From NCBI RefSeq assembly GCF_014697425.1, contig NZ_JACJRU010000002.1, positions 186,001 through 250,000 on the forward strand: 64,000 nucleotides of DNA, written 5' to 3'. Source of the DNA: Nostoc sp. FACHB-110. GTDB lineage: Bacteria; Cyanobacteriota; Cyanobacteriia; Cyanobacteriales; Nostocaceae. Below are positions 8,786 through 17,509 of the stretch, piece after piece. Positions within the stretch are counted from its first letter, which is position 1; every line of letters starts with the position of its first letter. Below the pieces are notes generated by a model that was given only the letters and a program-made list of their open reading frames with translations, did no database searches and had not been told where the DNA came from. The position numbers were made by a program, and so were the translations under genes.

Positions 8786-10414
8786 ATGGAAAGAACATTT
8801 ACATTAGAGTTACCTACAAAAACAGGTGTAAATGAAAAGTTATCAACTAACAGTAGTTTGTTATTTATCGGTGCTAATGGCTCAGGAAAAACTCGATTAG
8901 GTGTTTGGATTGATATAGAATCTCCACAAAATAAAAATGTACATCGTATTTCAGCGCAAAAGTCGTTGTCAATGCCAGATACAACAACACCTATATCTAT
9001 CAACTTGGCAGAGAAAATGTTGCTGTGTGGATATGCAGATTTGAGTGATGATGAAGTTAATCACAATTACAAATATTACAAACAGAGTCAGCGATGGCAG
9101 CAGAAACCAGCTATTTCTTTACTGAACGATTTTGACAAATTAATGACTTATCTGTTTTCAGTTGAAACTGAGGAGAATACAAAATACCGTAACGCAGCAA
9201 AAGCAAGTGAAGAACGTATAGAACCTCCCACGACTAAACTCGATAAAGTAAAAGAAGTTTGGGAGAAAATTCTGCCCCATCGAGAATTAATTATTGGTGG
9301 GTTGGAAATAAAAACAAGAGTCAGAGAATCTCACGATTACATTTATAACTCATCTGAAATGAGTGACGGAGAAAGGGTTATATTCTACCTAATTGGACAA
9401 TGCCTAGCAGCACCTGAAAATGGGATAATTGTTATTGACGAGCCAGAGCTTCATTTACACAAATCTATTCAAGCTCCTTTGTGGGCTGAAATTGAAAAGT
9501 TACGCCCAGACTGTCTTTTTGTATATCTTACTCATGATGTAGATTTTGCCACAGCACAAGAAAGTGCGGAAAAAATATGGCTGAAGTCCTATGAAGGTAA
9601 TAATTGGGATTGGCAACGGATTGAAAAGGTAGATGGTTTACCAGAAGAGTTGGTTATCCAAATTCTTGGTAGCAGAAAGAATGTCGTTTTTGTTGAAGGA
9701 GCAAATGGCAGTTTCGATATAAGCCTTTACAGATCATTGCTTAGTAATTTCTTGGTAATTCCAGGGGGTAGTTGTACACAAGTTATCCAATCTGTTAAAG
9801 CTCTTAAAGCTAGTCATCAACTCCATCATTTGAATATCTATGGAATTATTGATAGAGATCGAAGAGTTGAAGATGAAATTACAGAACTTTTGAACGATGG
9901 AATTTACGTTCTAGAAGTTGCTGAAGTAGAAAACCTGTTTTTGACTCCTGAAGTTTTAGAACTTGTTAGCAAAAAACTTGCAAGAAATCCAGAAGATGAT
10001 TTTAAAAAAGTCTCTAATTTTATTTTTCAAGAACTTAAATCGGAATTAGAAACGCAAATATCACTAAGAACTGCAAGAGAAATCAAATTCAAACTAAATC
10101 TATTTGATGATAAATCAAAGGGTGAGATAAAACTTCAAGAAGCTTTGAACAAACTTGTTGAAAATATTGATGTATCACTCATTTATAATTCTAGTAAGAA
10201 GCTTTTTGAAGATATGATTAGCCTGAAAAATTATAACGATTTACTAAAATATTACAATCGTAAATCTTTGGCTAAACGAATAAGTGTGTGCTTTGGTTTA
10301 AAAGATGGTGAACTTGCTGAATTTGTTGTTCGGCTGGCTAAAGGTAGTGACCAAAATGAAATTAAAACTCAGATAAAAAGATACTTTGGTGAGTTTTCTA
10401 GTTACATGGACTAA
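8786..10414 (+). CDS. AAA ATPase fused to DUF4435 (TOPRIM-like) domain
   Basis: 542 residues in two parts. Residues 1-290 are an ABC/AAA-type ATPase: Walker A GANGSGKT (29-36), signature-like MSDGERVIFYL, Walker B IIVIDEPELHLH near 217, and a switch His in LTHDVDFA. Residues 295-540 match DUF4435: VVFVEGANGSFDISLY (acidic TOPRIM-type Glu), IIDRDRR (paired acids) and VAEVENLFL. The same two activities form the AriA/AriB pair of the PARIS anti-phage system, for which fused versions are known; OLD-family nucleases combine similar parts. It stands alone, with an AT-rich composition and a toxin-antitoxin pair downstream. A defence role is inferred. Confidence 0.72.
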   Translation: MERTFTLELPTKTGVNEKLSTNSSLLFIGANGSGKTRLGVWIDIESPQNKNVHRISAQKSLSMPDTTTPISINLAEKMLLCGYADLSDDEVNHNYKYYKQSQRWQQKPAISLLNDFDKLMTYLFSVETEENTKYRNAAKASEERIEPPTTKLDKVKEVWEKILPHRELIIGGLEIKTRVRESHDYIYNSSEMSDGERVIFYLIGQCLAAPENGIIVIDEPELHLHKSIQAPLWAEIEKLRPDCLFVYLTHDVDFATAQESAEKIWLKSYEGNNWDWQRIEKVDGLPEELVIQILGSRKNVVFVEGANGSFDISLYRSLLSNFLVIPGGSCTQVIQSVKALKASHQLHHLNIYGIIDRDRRVEDEITELLNDGIYVLEVAEVENLFLTPEVLELVSKKLARNPEDDFKKVSNFIFQELKSELETQISLRTAREIKFKLNLFDDKSKGEIKLQEALNKLVENIDVSLIYNSSKKLFEDMISLKNYNDLLKYYNRKSLAKRISVCFGLKDGELAEFVVRLAKGSDQNEIKTQIKRYFGEFSSYMD

Positions 10415-10695
10415 CAAATTTATAATACAAAAACTCTGTATCTGTTCATATCACCACACCCAAGTATCACCAGCATCAAGGTTTCTTGTCTTAAAAATGG
10501 CAGAAAATGGCAAAAGATGTTCTCCGAGTCATTCATGGTACAAGAGACATTGAATCTATATTTGAGGAAATTTAGAACTATAATTGCTAGTGATATTAAG
10601 GCGATCGCTTTTAAATGCGCCTGACAAACTAACGTAAGCATAACTTCAATATACAGACTAAAATCGATAAAGAAGCATTCCATGAAGTCACTACT

Positions 10696-10914
10696 ATGCA
10701 AGTTAACGAACTCACTATCGAGCAACTTAAAGCCCTGATTCGAGAAACTGTCATAGAAACCATAGAAGAACTACTAGCAGATCCAGATACAAATCAAACC
10801 GTCAACGAGAATTTTAAACAAGAACTATTAGCAATTCAAAAGCGCAGAGAAACAGGTGCAAGAGGTATCACCACAGAAGAAGTTATGCGAAGACTAGGTT
10901 TAAAAGACGGATGA
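10696..10914 (+). CDS. Small antitoxin-like protein
   Basis: 72 residues, mostly helical and charged (ELTIEQLKALIRETVIET, then TTEEVMRRLGL). It overlaps the following RelE-like reading frame by 4 bp (ATGA), the classic arrangement of type II toxin-antitoxin operons, so it is read as the antitoxin. No DNA-binding fold is obvious. With the toxin broken, the gene may be a leftover. Confidence 0.6.
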   Translation: MQVNELTIEQLKALIRETVIETIEELLADPDTNQTVNENFKQELLAIQKRRETGARGITTEEVMRRLGLKDG

Positions 10915-11171
10915 ATTACTTAGTTGAATATGCACCAGAAGTCCTAGCAGACTTAGAAAAGTTGACAAAAGCTGTCTGTGCAAGAATTGTTAACAAAATT
11001 AATTAACTGGCTGAGAACTTTGACGAAATTACACCCCAACCTCTTACTGCTGACTTATCCAGTTTCTTTAAACTGAGAGTAGGAGATTATCGAGTTATTT
11101 ATGAGTTTAACTCTGAGAGAAGAATCATTTTTATTTATCGGGTTGGACATCGAAAGGATATTTACAACTGA
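10911..11171 (+). pseudogene. RelE/ParE-type toxin with internal stop
   Basis: Read through, the 86-codon frame gives a RelE/ParE-like sequence: MNYLVEYAPEVLADLEKL at the start and FKLRVGDYRVIYEF, then RVGHRKDIY at the end, both family hallmarks. A TAA at codon 32 (after NKIN) interrupts it; the flanking frame stays intact (LAENFDEI). The toxin would cleave ribosome-bound mRNA or poison gyrase if restored. A sequencing error or alternative translation cannot be excluded, but a nonsense mutation is simplest. Confidence 0.72.
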
Positions 11172-11444
11172 ATTGCATACTTTCACTTACGCTAGGTAAC
11201 TCAATCAAAGTATTTAAAACTGTTTGATTTTTACTGCATTACTCAACCAGGAATCAATATCTATCTATCAATTCATTCATGGCGTAAAAAGCATTAAATC
11301 AATATTTGCTGAAGGTTTATAATTCCTACTTTTAAGACTTTAAATAGTTAGCATATTCATCAGTTTAACTTACCCCATCAGGCTTATTAGTTTCAAAGCA
11401 ATTCCCCATTATAATTAAAATAAAGTCATAAACATAATTTAACT

Positions 11445-12038
11445 ATGACTATCCAAATCTTAGATAAAAATACTGCAACTTTAGAACAGCGATTTCTCCT
11501 ACCTGGTTATTACACCTGGGAAGAATTGGAGAAAATAGAAACCTTAACCGCAGATGCAGCAGGTTTGCGGATAACTTATCTTGATGGGTGCATTGAATTT
11601 ATGACGCTTGGTGAACAGCACGAAATGATTAAAACCATTCTTGGTTTTTTACTAGAATTATACTCTTGTGAAATAGGTATAAATCTTATCCCAGTAGGTA
11701 GTGCTACGCGTCGCTCCAAAGAAAAAAGTGCCTCCTTTGAACCTGATGAATCTTATTACATAGGAGAAAAAAAAGAAAATCCAGATTTAGCAATTGAAGT
11801 TAATATCACCAGTGGCAGTATTGACAAACTAGAAAAATACAAACGATTTAATATTACTGAAGTGTGGTTTTGGGAAGATAATAAATTATTTTTATATCGT
11901 CTAAAAAATGATAATTATGAGCCAATTCAACAAAGCGAATTCTTCCCAGATTTAGATATAGAGTTATTAGCAATTTGTGTGTTAATGCCATCAATTATTG
12001 ATGCTAGAAGACAATTCATACAAGGAATTAAAAAATAG
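11445..12038 (+). CDS. Uma2 family (DUF820) endonuclease-like protein
   Basis: 197 residues of the PD-(D/E)XK-fold Uma2 family, massively expanded in cyanobacteria. Visible marks: YTWEELEKIE near the start, ITYLDGCIEFMTLGEQHE, FEPDESYYIG, NPDLAIEVN with the catalytic-type Asp/Glu, and the tail KYKRFNITEVWFWEDN. The biological role of this family is not established. It follows the decayed toxin-antitoxin pair with a 273-bp gap. A second, different Uma2 gene lies at 42502-43101. Confidence 0.85.
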   Translation: MTIQILDKNTATLEQRFLLPGYYTWEELEKIETLTADAAGLRITYLDGCIEFMTLGEQHEMIKTILGFLLELYSCEIGINLIPVGSATRRSKEKSASFEPDESYYIGEKKENPDLAIEVNITSGSIDKLEKYKRFNITEVWFWEDNKLFLYRLKNDNYEPIQQSEFFPDLDIELLAICVLMPSIIDARRQFIQGIKK

Positions 12039-12082
12039 TCTCATAAAAATGATTTACTAAAATAATACTAAATTCACTACTG

Positions 12083-12313
12083 ATGAACTCAGAAACAAGC
12101 AAAGCTGACAAGTTGTCAGCGGTATCAACAGTAAATTTACAATCAAAAGAAGATGCAGAACTTGAGCGCAAGTTGCGGGAACTTCAGTTTAGACAGGAAC
12201 TAAGAAAAGATTGGATTTTATTTATTGTCAGAGATGTAGTTATATTTCCAGCAGCTATACTCTTCATTTTTGTTATCACTGGTTATACACTATTTACCTT
12301 AATTCATCGATAA
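12083..12313 (+). CDS. Small single-pass membrane protein
   Basis: 76 residues: a charged helical N-terminal half (KEDAELERKLRELQFRQEL) and one C-terminal membrane helix (about 52-72, VVIFPAAILFIFVITGYTLF). Probably cytoplasmic N-terminus with one anchor. No family recognised. It begins 44 bp after the Uma2 gene and may share its transcript. Confidence 0.55.
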   Translation: MNSETSKADKLSAVSTVNLQSKEDAELERKLRELQFRQELRKDWILFIVRDVVIFPAAILFIFVITGYTLFTLIHR

Positions 12314-12583
12314 ATTATCTATTTATATACAACTGAAAATCTCAATAGTAAATTTACAATTTATAGAGTTTTACTCTATAAATTAGACCTCTGGCAAAAG
12401 ACAGCATTGTTGATTAAAGGTATGAAATTTGTTTCGCACATAGACGCGTTCAACAAATTCGTTGTCGGATAGTCAGCATATCCATTAGTTTGAGCTACTC
12501 TATCCGACTTATACGATCGCCTATTGACGATTGCTTATTTACCGATGACCATTAACTATTAATTATTTAGCTATTGAATAATC

Positions 12584-13618
12584 ATGAAAATCGCTGTTAT
12601 TGGTGTTGGTCGATGGGGAGTACACTTACTACGGAATTTTTTAGCCCATCCTTTAGTCAGTGTAGCAGCAGTAGTAGACCCTCATTGGGAAAGATTAGCA
12701 GCAGCCAAACAGCAATTTCATCTAGAAGATCACATATTCTTAACAACCGAGTGGTCAGATTTACAGCAAATAACAGATTTAACAGCAGTAGCGATCGCTA
12801 CACCAGCTACTACCCACTATAGTTTGATCAAAGATGCTCTTAAGCAGGGATATCATGTTTTAGCCGAAAAGCCTTTAACCCTTGACCCCAATGAATGTCA
12901 AGAACTTTGTCAATTGGCCCAGTTACAGCAGTTAATTTTAATGGTTGACCATACCTATTTATTTCATCCAGCCGTTGAAGCCGGGCAAGCAGCAATTCAA
13001 GCTGGGAAGTTAGGTGAATTACGCTATGGTTATGCCTCCCGCACACATTTAGGGCCTGTGCGGCAAGATGTTGATGTACTTTGGGACTTAGCAATTCATG
13101 ACATTGCTATCTTTAATCATTGGTTGGGCGAAGTACCTGTAAAAGTCCAAGCCACAGGAACAGTTTGGTTGCAAGGTGAAGCAAGTAGCCAAAAGCTTGA
13201 TTCACTATCAGGTTTAGCAGATTTAGTTTGGGTTACATTAACATACCCAAATAACTTTCAAGCCTATATTCATTTGTGCTGGCTGAATGCTGATAAACAA
13301 AGGCGATTAGCAGTGGTAGGTAGTCTTGGCAGCTTGATTTTTGATGAAATGTTAACCGCATCTCCCTTGACCTTACTACATGGAGAGTTTGAACGTCAGG
13401 GAACTAATTTTGTCCCAATCAATCAAAGCCGACAAGTGTTGGATTTACAACCAGGCGAACCACTACAACGAGTTTGCGATCGCTTCGTCCACTGTATAAT
13501 CCAAAATCAACCTTCTGTCGTCTCATCTGGTTGGGTTGGCACAGAATTAGTCAAAATTCTAGCTGCTTTGACTCAATCTCTTCACCAAGGCGGACAGCCT
13601 GTAAATGTCAACACTTAA
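12584..13618 (+). CDS. Gfo/Idh/MocA family oxidoreductase
   Basis: 344 residues. An N-terminal Rossmann fold (MKIAVIGVGRWGVHLLRNF) and the conserved EKPLTL motif near 95 place it in the Gfo/Idh/MocA NAD(P)-dependent dehydrogenase family, which oxidises or reduces sugars and cyclitols. WDLAIHDIAIFNHWLG near 170-185 holds the His-Asp pair used in catalysis by the family. The substrate is not evident and there is no sugar-pathway neighbour. It is the last ordinary chromosomal gene before the candidate integrative element. Confidence 0.82.
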   Translation: MKIAVIGVGRWGVHLLRNFLAHPLVSVAAVVDPHWERLAAAKQQFHLEDHIFLTTEWSDLQQITDLTAVAIATPATTHYSLIKDALKQGYHVLAEKPLTLDPNECQELCQLAQLQQLILMVDHTYLFHPAVEAGQAAIQAGKLGELRYGYASRTHLGPVRQDVDVLWDLAIHDIAIFNHWLGEVPVKVQATGTVWLQGEASSQKLDSLSGLADLVWVTLTYPNNFQAYIHLCWLNADKQRRLAVVGSLGSLIFDEMLTASPLTLLHGEFERQGTNFVPINQSRQVLDLQPGEPLQRVCDRFVHCIIQNQPSVVSSGWVGTELVKILAALTQSLHQGGQPVNVNT

Positions 13619-13682
13619 CAGCATTACTTCTCAGGGAATTGGTGAAGGCTGTAGAGACTCAGCTAGAGTGAATCCCCACAGG

Positions 13683-13871
13683 TTATTTAGGTGGTTGGGG
13701 TTGTTGTGGGGTAGCTGGCATCCTGGCTAACACCACAGTCAGCGCAGAAGAAACAGCCGCGATAGTTTGCGCCCAAGTTGAACCAATGACACCAGCACCA
13801 CCTAACGTGGTAGAAGCAACTGCAACAGAACCGAAAATGGCGGTTAGCCTATCTAAAGTTTTTTGATTCAT
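13683..13871 (-). CDS. Holin-like small membrane protein
   Basis: 62 residues with two short hydrophobic helices (about 10-30 and 34-48) rich in Ala, Gly, Ser and Thr, and a proline-rich polar tail (PQQPQPPK). Size, double helix and charged/polar end are typical of small phage holins, which permeabilise the membrane for lysis. It is the last gene of the minus-strand module, a common place for lysis genes. No endolysin is seen beside it. Composition-based call only. Confidence 0.45.
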   Translation of the reverse strand: MNQKTLDRLTAIFGSVAVASTTLGGAGVIGSTWAQTIAAVSSALTVVLARMPATPQQPQPPK

Positions 13872-13889
13872 TTTGAAATTTCCAAAGAG

Positions 13890-14195
13890 TCACTTGTCAG
13901 TGGTGTGAGAGCGAATAAAGTAGGCTTTGATTTCCGTCATCTCACGATGAAGAATATTAAATCGGTCTTCAATTTCATCAAAGCCAGTAGCGATAGCTGC
14001 TGAGATTTGAAGTTGATTGTTTTTTAAATGTTCAAAGTCTCTTTGCGCTGCATATTCTTTTTTGGCTGCTTCCGCCGCTTTTTGAGTTGAGTTTTGTTTA
14101 TCAGTTTGGATTTGATTAACCCACCAAACAACCCAACCGGAAGCAGCGCAGACAGAGCCTAGTATAAAACTTGCTACATTAGCATCAAATTTCAT
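13890..14195 (-). CDS. Membrane-anchored coiled-coil protein
   Basis: 101 residues: one N-terminal membrane helix (about 8-26, with VVWWVNQI) and a long charged helix likely to form a coiled coil (QKAAEAAKKEYAAQRDF and IEDRFNILHREMTEI). It is 18 bp upstream of the holin-like gene. In phages such proteins can be spanin-like or tail-associated, but no family is recognised. Confidence 0.5.
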   Translation of the reverse strand: MKFDANVASFILGSVCAASGWVVWWVNQIQTDKQNSTQKAAEAAKKEYAAQRDFEHLKNNQLQISAAIATGFDEIEDRFNILHREMTEIKAYFIRSHTTDK

Positions 14196-14209
14196 GAGAT
14201 GTTTTTTAA

Positions 14210-14554
14210 TTAAGTTGTTGGGTCAACTAAATTTTCAATAAAATTAGCAGTGTTGACCTTGATTTTCACCTCAAACTTATATTCAGGTTGGCTAGGAGTG
14301 CCTTGCAAAGTTTGAGAAGCAAAAGTAATTGGTTCTTGTGGTGGATTAGCTGTGGCTCTATCCTCATTGATTTGATTAGTCAGTTCAGCTAAACCTTGCA
14401 ACAACTTAACAACACCTTCAACACAAGAAGAATCAGGTGTTAAAGTGCTATCAGCCGCCAACAAAGTAAAATTTAGTTTCAGTTGATTATTACCAACAAA
14501 CTCAATAGAACCAGCAGGTAATTTTTCACCTAAAGCAGTAAAAGTTAGACTCAT
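14210..14554 (-). CDS. Hypothetical protein of the structural-like module
   Basis: 114 residues, acidic, with predicted beta strands at the N-terminus (IEFVGNNQLKLNFTLL) and C-terminus (YKFEVKIKVNTANF). Overlaps the upstream gene by 4 bp, implying translational coupling. No family recognised. Confidence 0.5.
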   Translation of the reverse strand: MSLTFTALGEKLPAGSIEFVGNNQLKLNFTLLAADSTLTPDSSCVEGVVKLLQGLAELTNQINEDRATANPPQEPITFASQTLQGTPSQPEYKFEVKIKVNTANFIENLVDPTT

Positions 14555-15054
14555 AAGTTATCAATTTTGAATTCAATAGTTTCTAATTTGGCTCGAACAG
14601 ATTGAATTAACTCTTCTGTAGAGTCGGTTTCTGTGCCAGTGTATTCCCAAACCCCTAAAGTAATTTCTTCAATCCAAGGGAGAGCCTCAAACCGTAAGCG
14701 AAATGTATCAGAAATTTTGGGGAACTGGACAAGCTCGATAGCATTGAGCTTAATCATCCGGCGGGTGTAATCTACCTCAGTGCTAGGAACTGCCCCCAAA
14801 CCTTCAAAAATGATCGTGTCGTTGATTTGGATGCCATCAATTTGTTGGTAAAAGTATCCTGCCCTCAACCAGCTTGGCTTTGCTTTGCTAGAAGTTGCCC
14901 CGACAAGAAATAAATGCTTGTCAGTGAGGTAAGGTAACTCAATCGGGTCAATAATGGGCGCACGAATGCGGCGGTTGTTAATGTCGCCAGAGTGCTTTTG
15001 GTAGTAAGTTAACTCCCATGCCCCAACAGCCTTAAGGTCAACTTGTAATGTCAT
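14551..15054 (-). CDS. Hypothetical beta-rich protein
   Basis: About 167 residues, alternating strands (DLKAVGAWELTYYQ, IQINDTIIFEGLGAV, LRFEALPWIEEITLGVW), reminiscent of a tail or baseplate-type beta protein but without a recognised family. The ATG at 15054 is chosen because a G-rich stretch lies just upstream and the overlap with the previous gene is then only 17 bp; an ATG at 15072 would add six residues. Confidence 0.5.
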   Translation of the reverse strand: MTLQVDLKAVGAWELTYYQKHSGDINNRRIRAPIIDPIELPYLTDKHLFLVGATSSKAKPSWLRAGYFYQQIDGIQINDTIIFEGLGAVPSTEVDYTRRMIKLNAIELVQFPKISDTFRLRFEALPWIEEITLGVWEYTGTETDSTEELIQSVRAKLETIEFKIDNL

Positions 15055-15265
15055 CCCCCAGCCCCCAATCATCGGCTAGGTCAAATACATCATGTCCCTG
15101 TTCATCCAGGAAATCTAAAAAAGTATCCGGGTGAATTTCGCCTTTCAAAAATGCCTGTGTCCACTGGGCGCGAACTAACATCAATGCGACTTCTTCCTCA
15201 AATTCTTGAGAAGTTTGACCCGGATACCAAAGTGCGGGAGTTGCGAGAGTATTATTCTCCACCAT
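15038..15265 (-). CDS. Small acidic protein
   Basis: 75 residues, strongly acidic at the C-terminus (FLDFLDEQGHDVFDLADDW). Overlaps both neighbours (17 bp downstream, 14 bp upstream), so it belongs to the same tightly packed operon. It resembles the small chaperone-like proteins encoded next to tail genes in phages only in size and position. Confidence 0.45.
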   Translation of the reverse strand: MVENNTLATPALWYPGQTSQEFEEEVALMLVRAQWTQAFLKGEIHPDTFLDFLDEQGHDVFDLADDWGLGDDITS

Positions 15266-15794
15266 CAGCTAAGACAAAAAATTCAGGTGTAAACCAAACT
15301 CGACCATAAGGGCCGCCTAACTTATTCTTGACCGCAGTAAATACAGTTTTAACTTCTGTATCAATAGCGATGGCTGATTGAATAGAAATTGGTGCAGTGT
15401 AAGTGTATTGTGAACGGCTATTACGTTCACCTTTGCCATAACGAACATAAGGACGTTTGCTGCCAACAGCCCGTACCAAATTAGGTGTACCATCAGCGAC
15501 CATTGCATGAACCTTGGAAGGTTGTGCGCCGCGGGGTAATGGATCTTGGGCTGCTGCTTCTGTTAAATTAAGTGCGCTCTCTCCAAAGAACAAAACGCTT
15601 TCTTTAGATGCCTGTACTTTAAATTTTTTGGCATTCTCACCAGCAGCAATTTGCATGGGCTTGTAAGCATAGGCAATTTTAGGTCTACGACTGGTGGGTT
15701 GCCCTTCTTCTCGAATAGCTGGTTTATAAGCTTCTCGGTTTCTCGCGTATTCAAGCTCTTGTTGTAATTTAGCCGCGCTCTTACGTCTTCCCAT
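15252..15794 (-). CDS. Basic protein of unknown function
   Basis: 180 residues. The N-terminal 50 residues are basic and polar (MGRRKSAAKLQQELEYAR, TSRRPKIAYAY); the rest is mixed with beta segments (YTYTAPISIQSAIAIDTEV). A basic arm followed by a beta domain is compatible with a nucleic-acid-contacting structural protein, but no family is recognised. Start ATG at 15794; 119 bp separates it from the upstream gene, room for its own promoter. Confidence 0.5.
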   Translation of the reverse strand: MGRRKSAAKLQQELEYARNREAYKPAIREEGQPTSRRPKIAYAYKPMQIAAGENAKKFKVQASKESVLFFGESALNLTEAAAQDPLPRGAQPSKVHAMVADGTPNLVRAVGSKRPYVRYGKGERNSRSQYTYTAPISIQSAIAIDTEVKTVFTAVKNKLGGPYGRVWFTPEFFVLADGGE

Positions 15795-15913
15795 ATTTAC
15801 TGAGTTAATTGTGTAAATTGTTTCTCGTATCTCAGTTTTAGCAAGGGTTAGGGGTCATTATTTCCAACCGGATAACATATATGTTGTCCGTCAAATTTTT
15901 GGCATTATTTGTT

Positions 15914-16735
15914 TTACACCCTCTCGATTACACTTTTTAGGCGAGTACCACTGGTAGCTACCAAGTTCACCGGGTTTTGTTTACCCCAAATGAGCAGCTG
16001 GGCATAGCGGAATCTCACTTGAGCTGTGCGTCTGCGAGCGAATTTTTTCACTGTTCGCCCGTAAACCCGGTGAGTTCCTGGATTAGCCGAGTAAACACGA
16101 TCATTGTCGATGTATTGTAAATAATCGCGGTCAAAAGGGTGTTCTTGAATTTCTAAGACTGCCCTGATAATTCGTTCACCCTCAGCTTTGCTCGGCACTA
16201 ATAGCTTTAATTCGTATCCTCTTTCTTTGTCTGTGTAGCTACATTTGAAGTGTCCTTTGTGCCAAAGGAAAGGCGGGGTAGCGAAGATATTTTTAATTTG
16301 TCTAGCAAGTCTTTCTGCATCACTTCTAGAAATAGATTCGCTTGATTCATTCATTAATCTAAAAGTGATTTCACCTTCTAATTGTGGGGTTGATTCACTA
16401 TTATGAATTTCAAAATCATAAGGTTCTAAAAAGTATAATTTTATTTGTGGTTTGAATGTGCGTTCTGCTTGCACATCAAACCAAGGGATACCATAGACCG
16501 GACGTTGCACACTTTGTAATCTTCCGGCTGTCACTTCAAACAGCCACATTCTCATTAGAGTCATTGTTGAGGTGTCACTATCTTTCATTGTGCAAGCAAC
16601 ACGTAATGAAGATTTAGGTGTGTCTAAACTATCAGCAGGTGTATTTTTAAAATACTGATTGACGGCTTTATTGTGCCAAAGCCTGACGGTATCTTGTAGA
16701 TGTTCCCATTCTGAAAAGTTATCAGGTAGTGCCAT
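15914..16735 (-). CDS. Hypothetical protein of the structural-like module
   Basis: 273 residues, soluble, rich in aromatic and basic residues. The middle has SDAERLARQIKNIFATPPFLWHKG-type segments and the C-terminus is very basic (VYGRTVKKFARRRTAQVRF). It reads as a nucleic-acid or virion-associated protein by composition only. Its start overlaps the upstream stop by one base. Confidence 0.5.
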   Translation of the reverse strand: MALPDNFSEWEHLQDTVRLWHNKAVNQYFKNTPADSLDTPKSSLRVACTMKDSDTSTMTLMRMWLFEVTAGRLQSVQRPVYGIPWFDVQAERTFKPQIKLYFLEPYDFEIHNSESTPQLEGEITFRLMNESSESISRSDAERLARQIKNIFATPPFLWHKGHFKCSYTDKERGYELKLLVPSKAEGERIIRAVLEIQEHPFDRDYLQYIDNDRVYSANPGTHRVYGRTVKKFARRRTAQVRFRYAQLLIWGKQNPVNLVATSGTRLKSVIERV

Positions 16736-17046
16736 TATTTAATTACATTTAAAATTTGCATTAAACTTTGATAATCAACCGCACTAATACGAATACCACC
16801 AATAATTGCCGTCCATCTGCTATATTGAAATGCACCTTTATCAGGCGTGTTATTTGTACCTAGATAATGGTCAGTGCGGTAAACAGATATTTTTCCTGTT
16901 GATGTGCTAACTTCACCTATTAATCTATCAACTGTTCTAGTTGTTTTAGATTGATTATTGGTAAAATCATTTATTAATGATTTTAAAAAATCTTGCTGTG
17001 CTTGTTTCTCTTGGGCTTGCTTTTGGCGATTCTCAAAATTACTCAT
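16735..17046 (-). CDS. Small hypothetical protein
   Basis: 103 residues: a Gln/Lys-rich helix (about 1-30) then a compact region (YRTDHYLGTNNTPDKGAFQY). Overlaps the upstream gene by 8 bp. No family recognised. Confidence 0.5.
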   Translation of the reverse strand: MSNFENRQKQAQEKQAQQDFLKSLINDFTNNQSKTTRTVDRLIGEVSTSTGKISVYRTDHYLGTNNTPDKGAFQYSRWTAIIGGIRISAVDYQSLMQILNVIK

Positions 17047-17509
17047 CTGGATTTAAATCTTGCGAGATTGCAGATGTTAAATAAGTTAGTGTGCGATTAA
17101 AAAACTCATCCATGTAATCTAACCTTAAATTCTCACTACTTAAAACCAATGATGCAGTTGGGACTAATTCAGTTTTATCAATTTGAATGTTACATAAACC
17201 TTTAGGTGTTGCGCCAAATGTATTAACAAGATTTGCTATTGGATTTGTATTTAAACCGGGTATAGGGTTAATGTCATTGTTGGCTAAGTTCATGACATAA
17301 TCAAAAACTCTAGAAAAAGTAGAATGTGCCAATGGGATTTTTACACCAGTAATCGTAATTTCAAAACTACAAAATCTACTACCTGTATTAGTTCCTACTC
17401 CATTGATTGATATAGTATCTACACTAGTAAAAGTGCTTAATGATATAACAATTTCTGGAGTATCAGATTTTAATACTGTGGTGGTTGTAGTTGTTCCTGT
17501 ATTTACCAT
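17039..17509 (-). CDS. Hypothetical beta-rich protein
   Basis: 156 residues with a Thr-rich N-terminus (TGTTTTTTVLKSDTPEIVIS) and several beta strands, ending in a short acidic tail. It shares one base with the stop region of the coiled-coil/collagen-like gene upstream. No family recognised; the Thr-rich start suggests an exposed flexible segment. Confidence 0.5.
   Translation of the reverse strand: MVNTGTTTTTTVLKSDTPEIVISLSTFTSVDTISINGVGTNTGSRFCSFEITITGVKIPLAHSTFSRVFDYVMNLANNDINPIPGLNTNPIANLVNTFGATPKGLCNIQIDKTELVPTASLVLSSENLRLDYMDEFFNRTLTYLTSAISQDLNPDE

Noticed and set aside
10420..10725. 101-residue minus-strand frame
   Set aside because: Low-information sequence overlapping the antitoxin gene start, with no ribosome site or family pattern.
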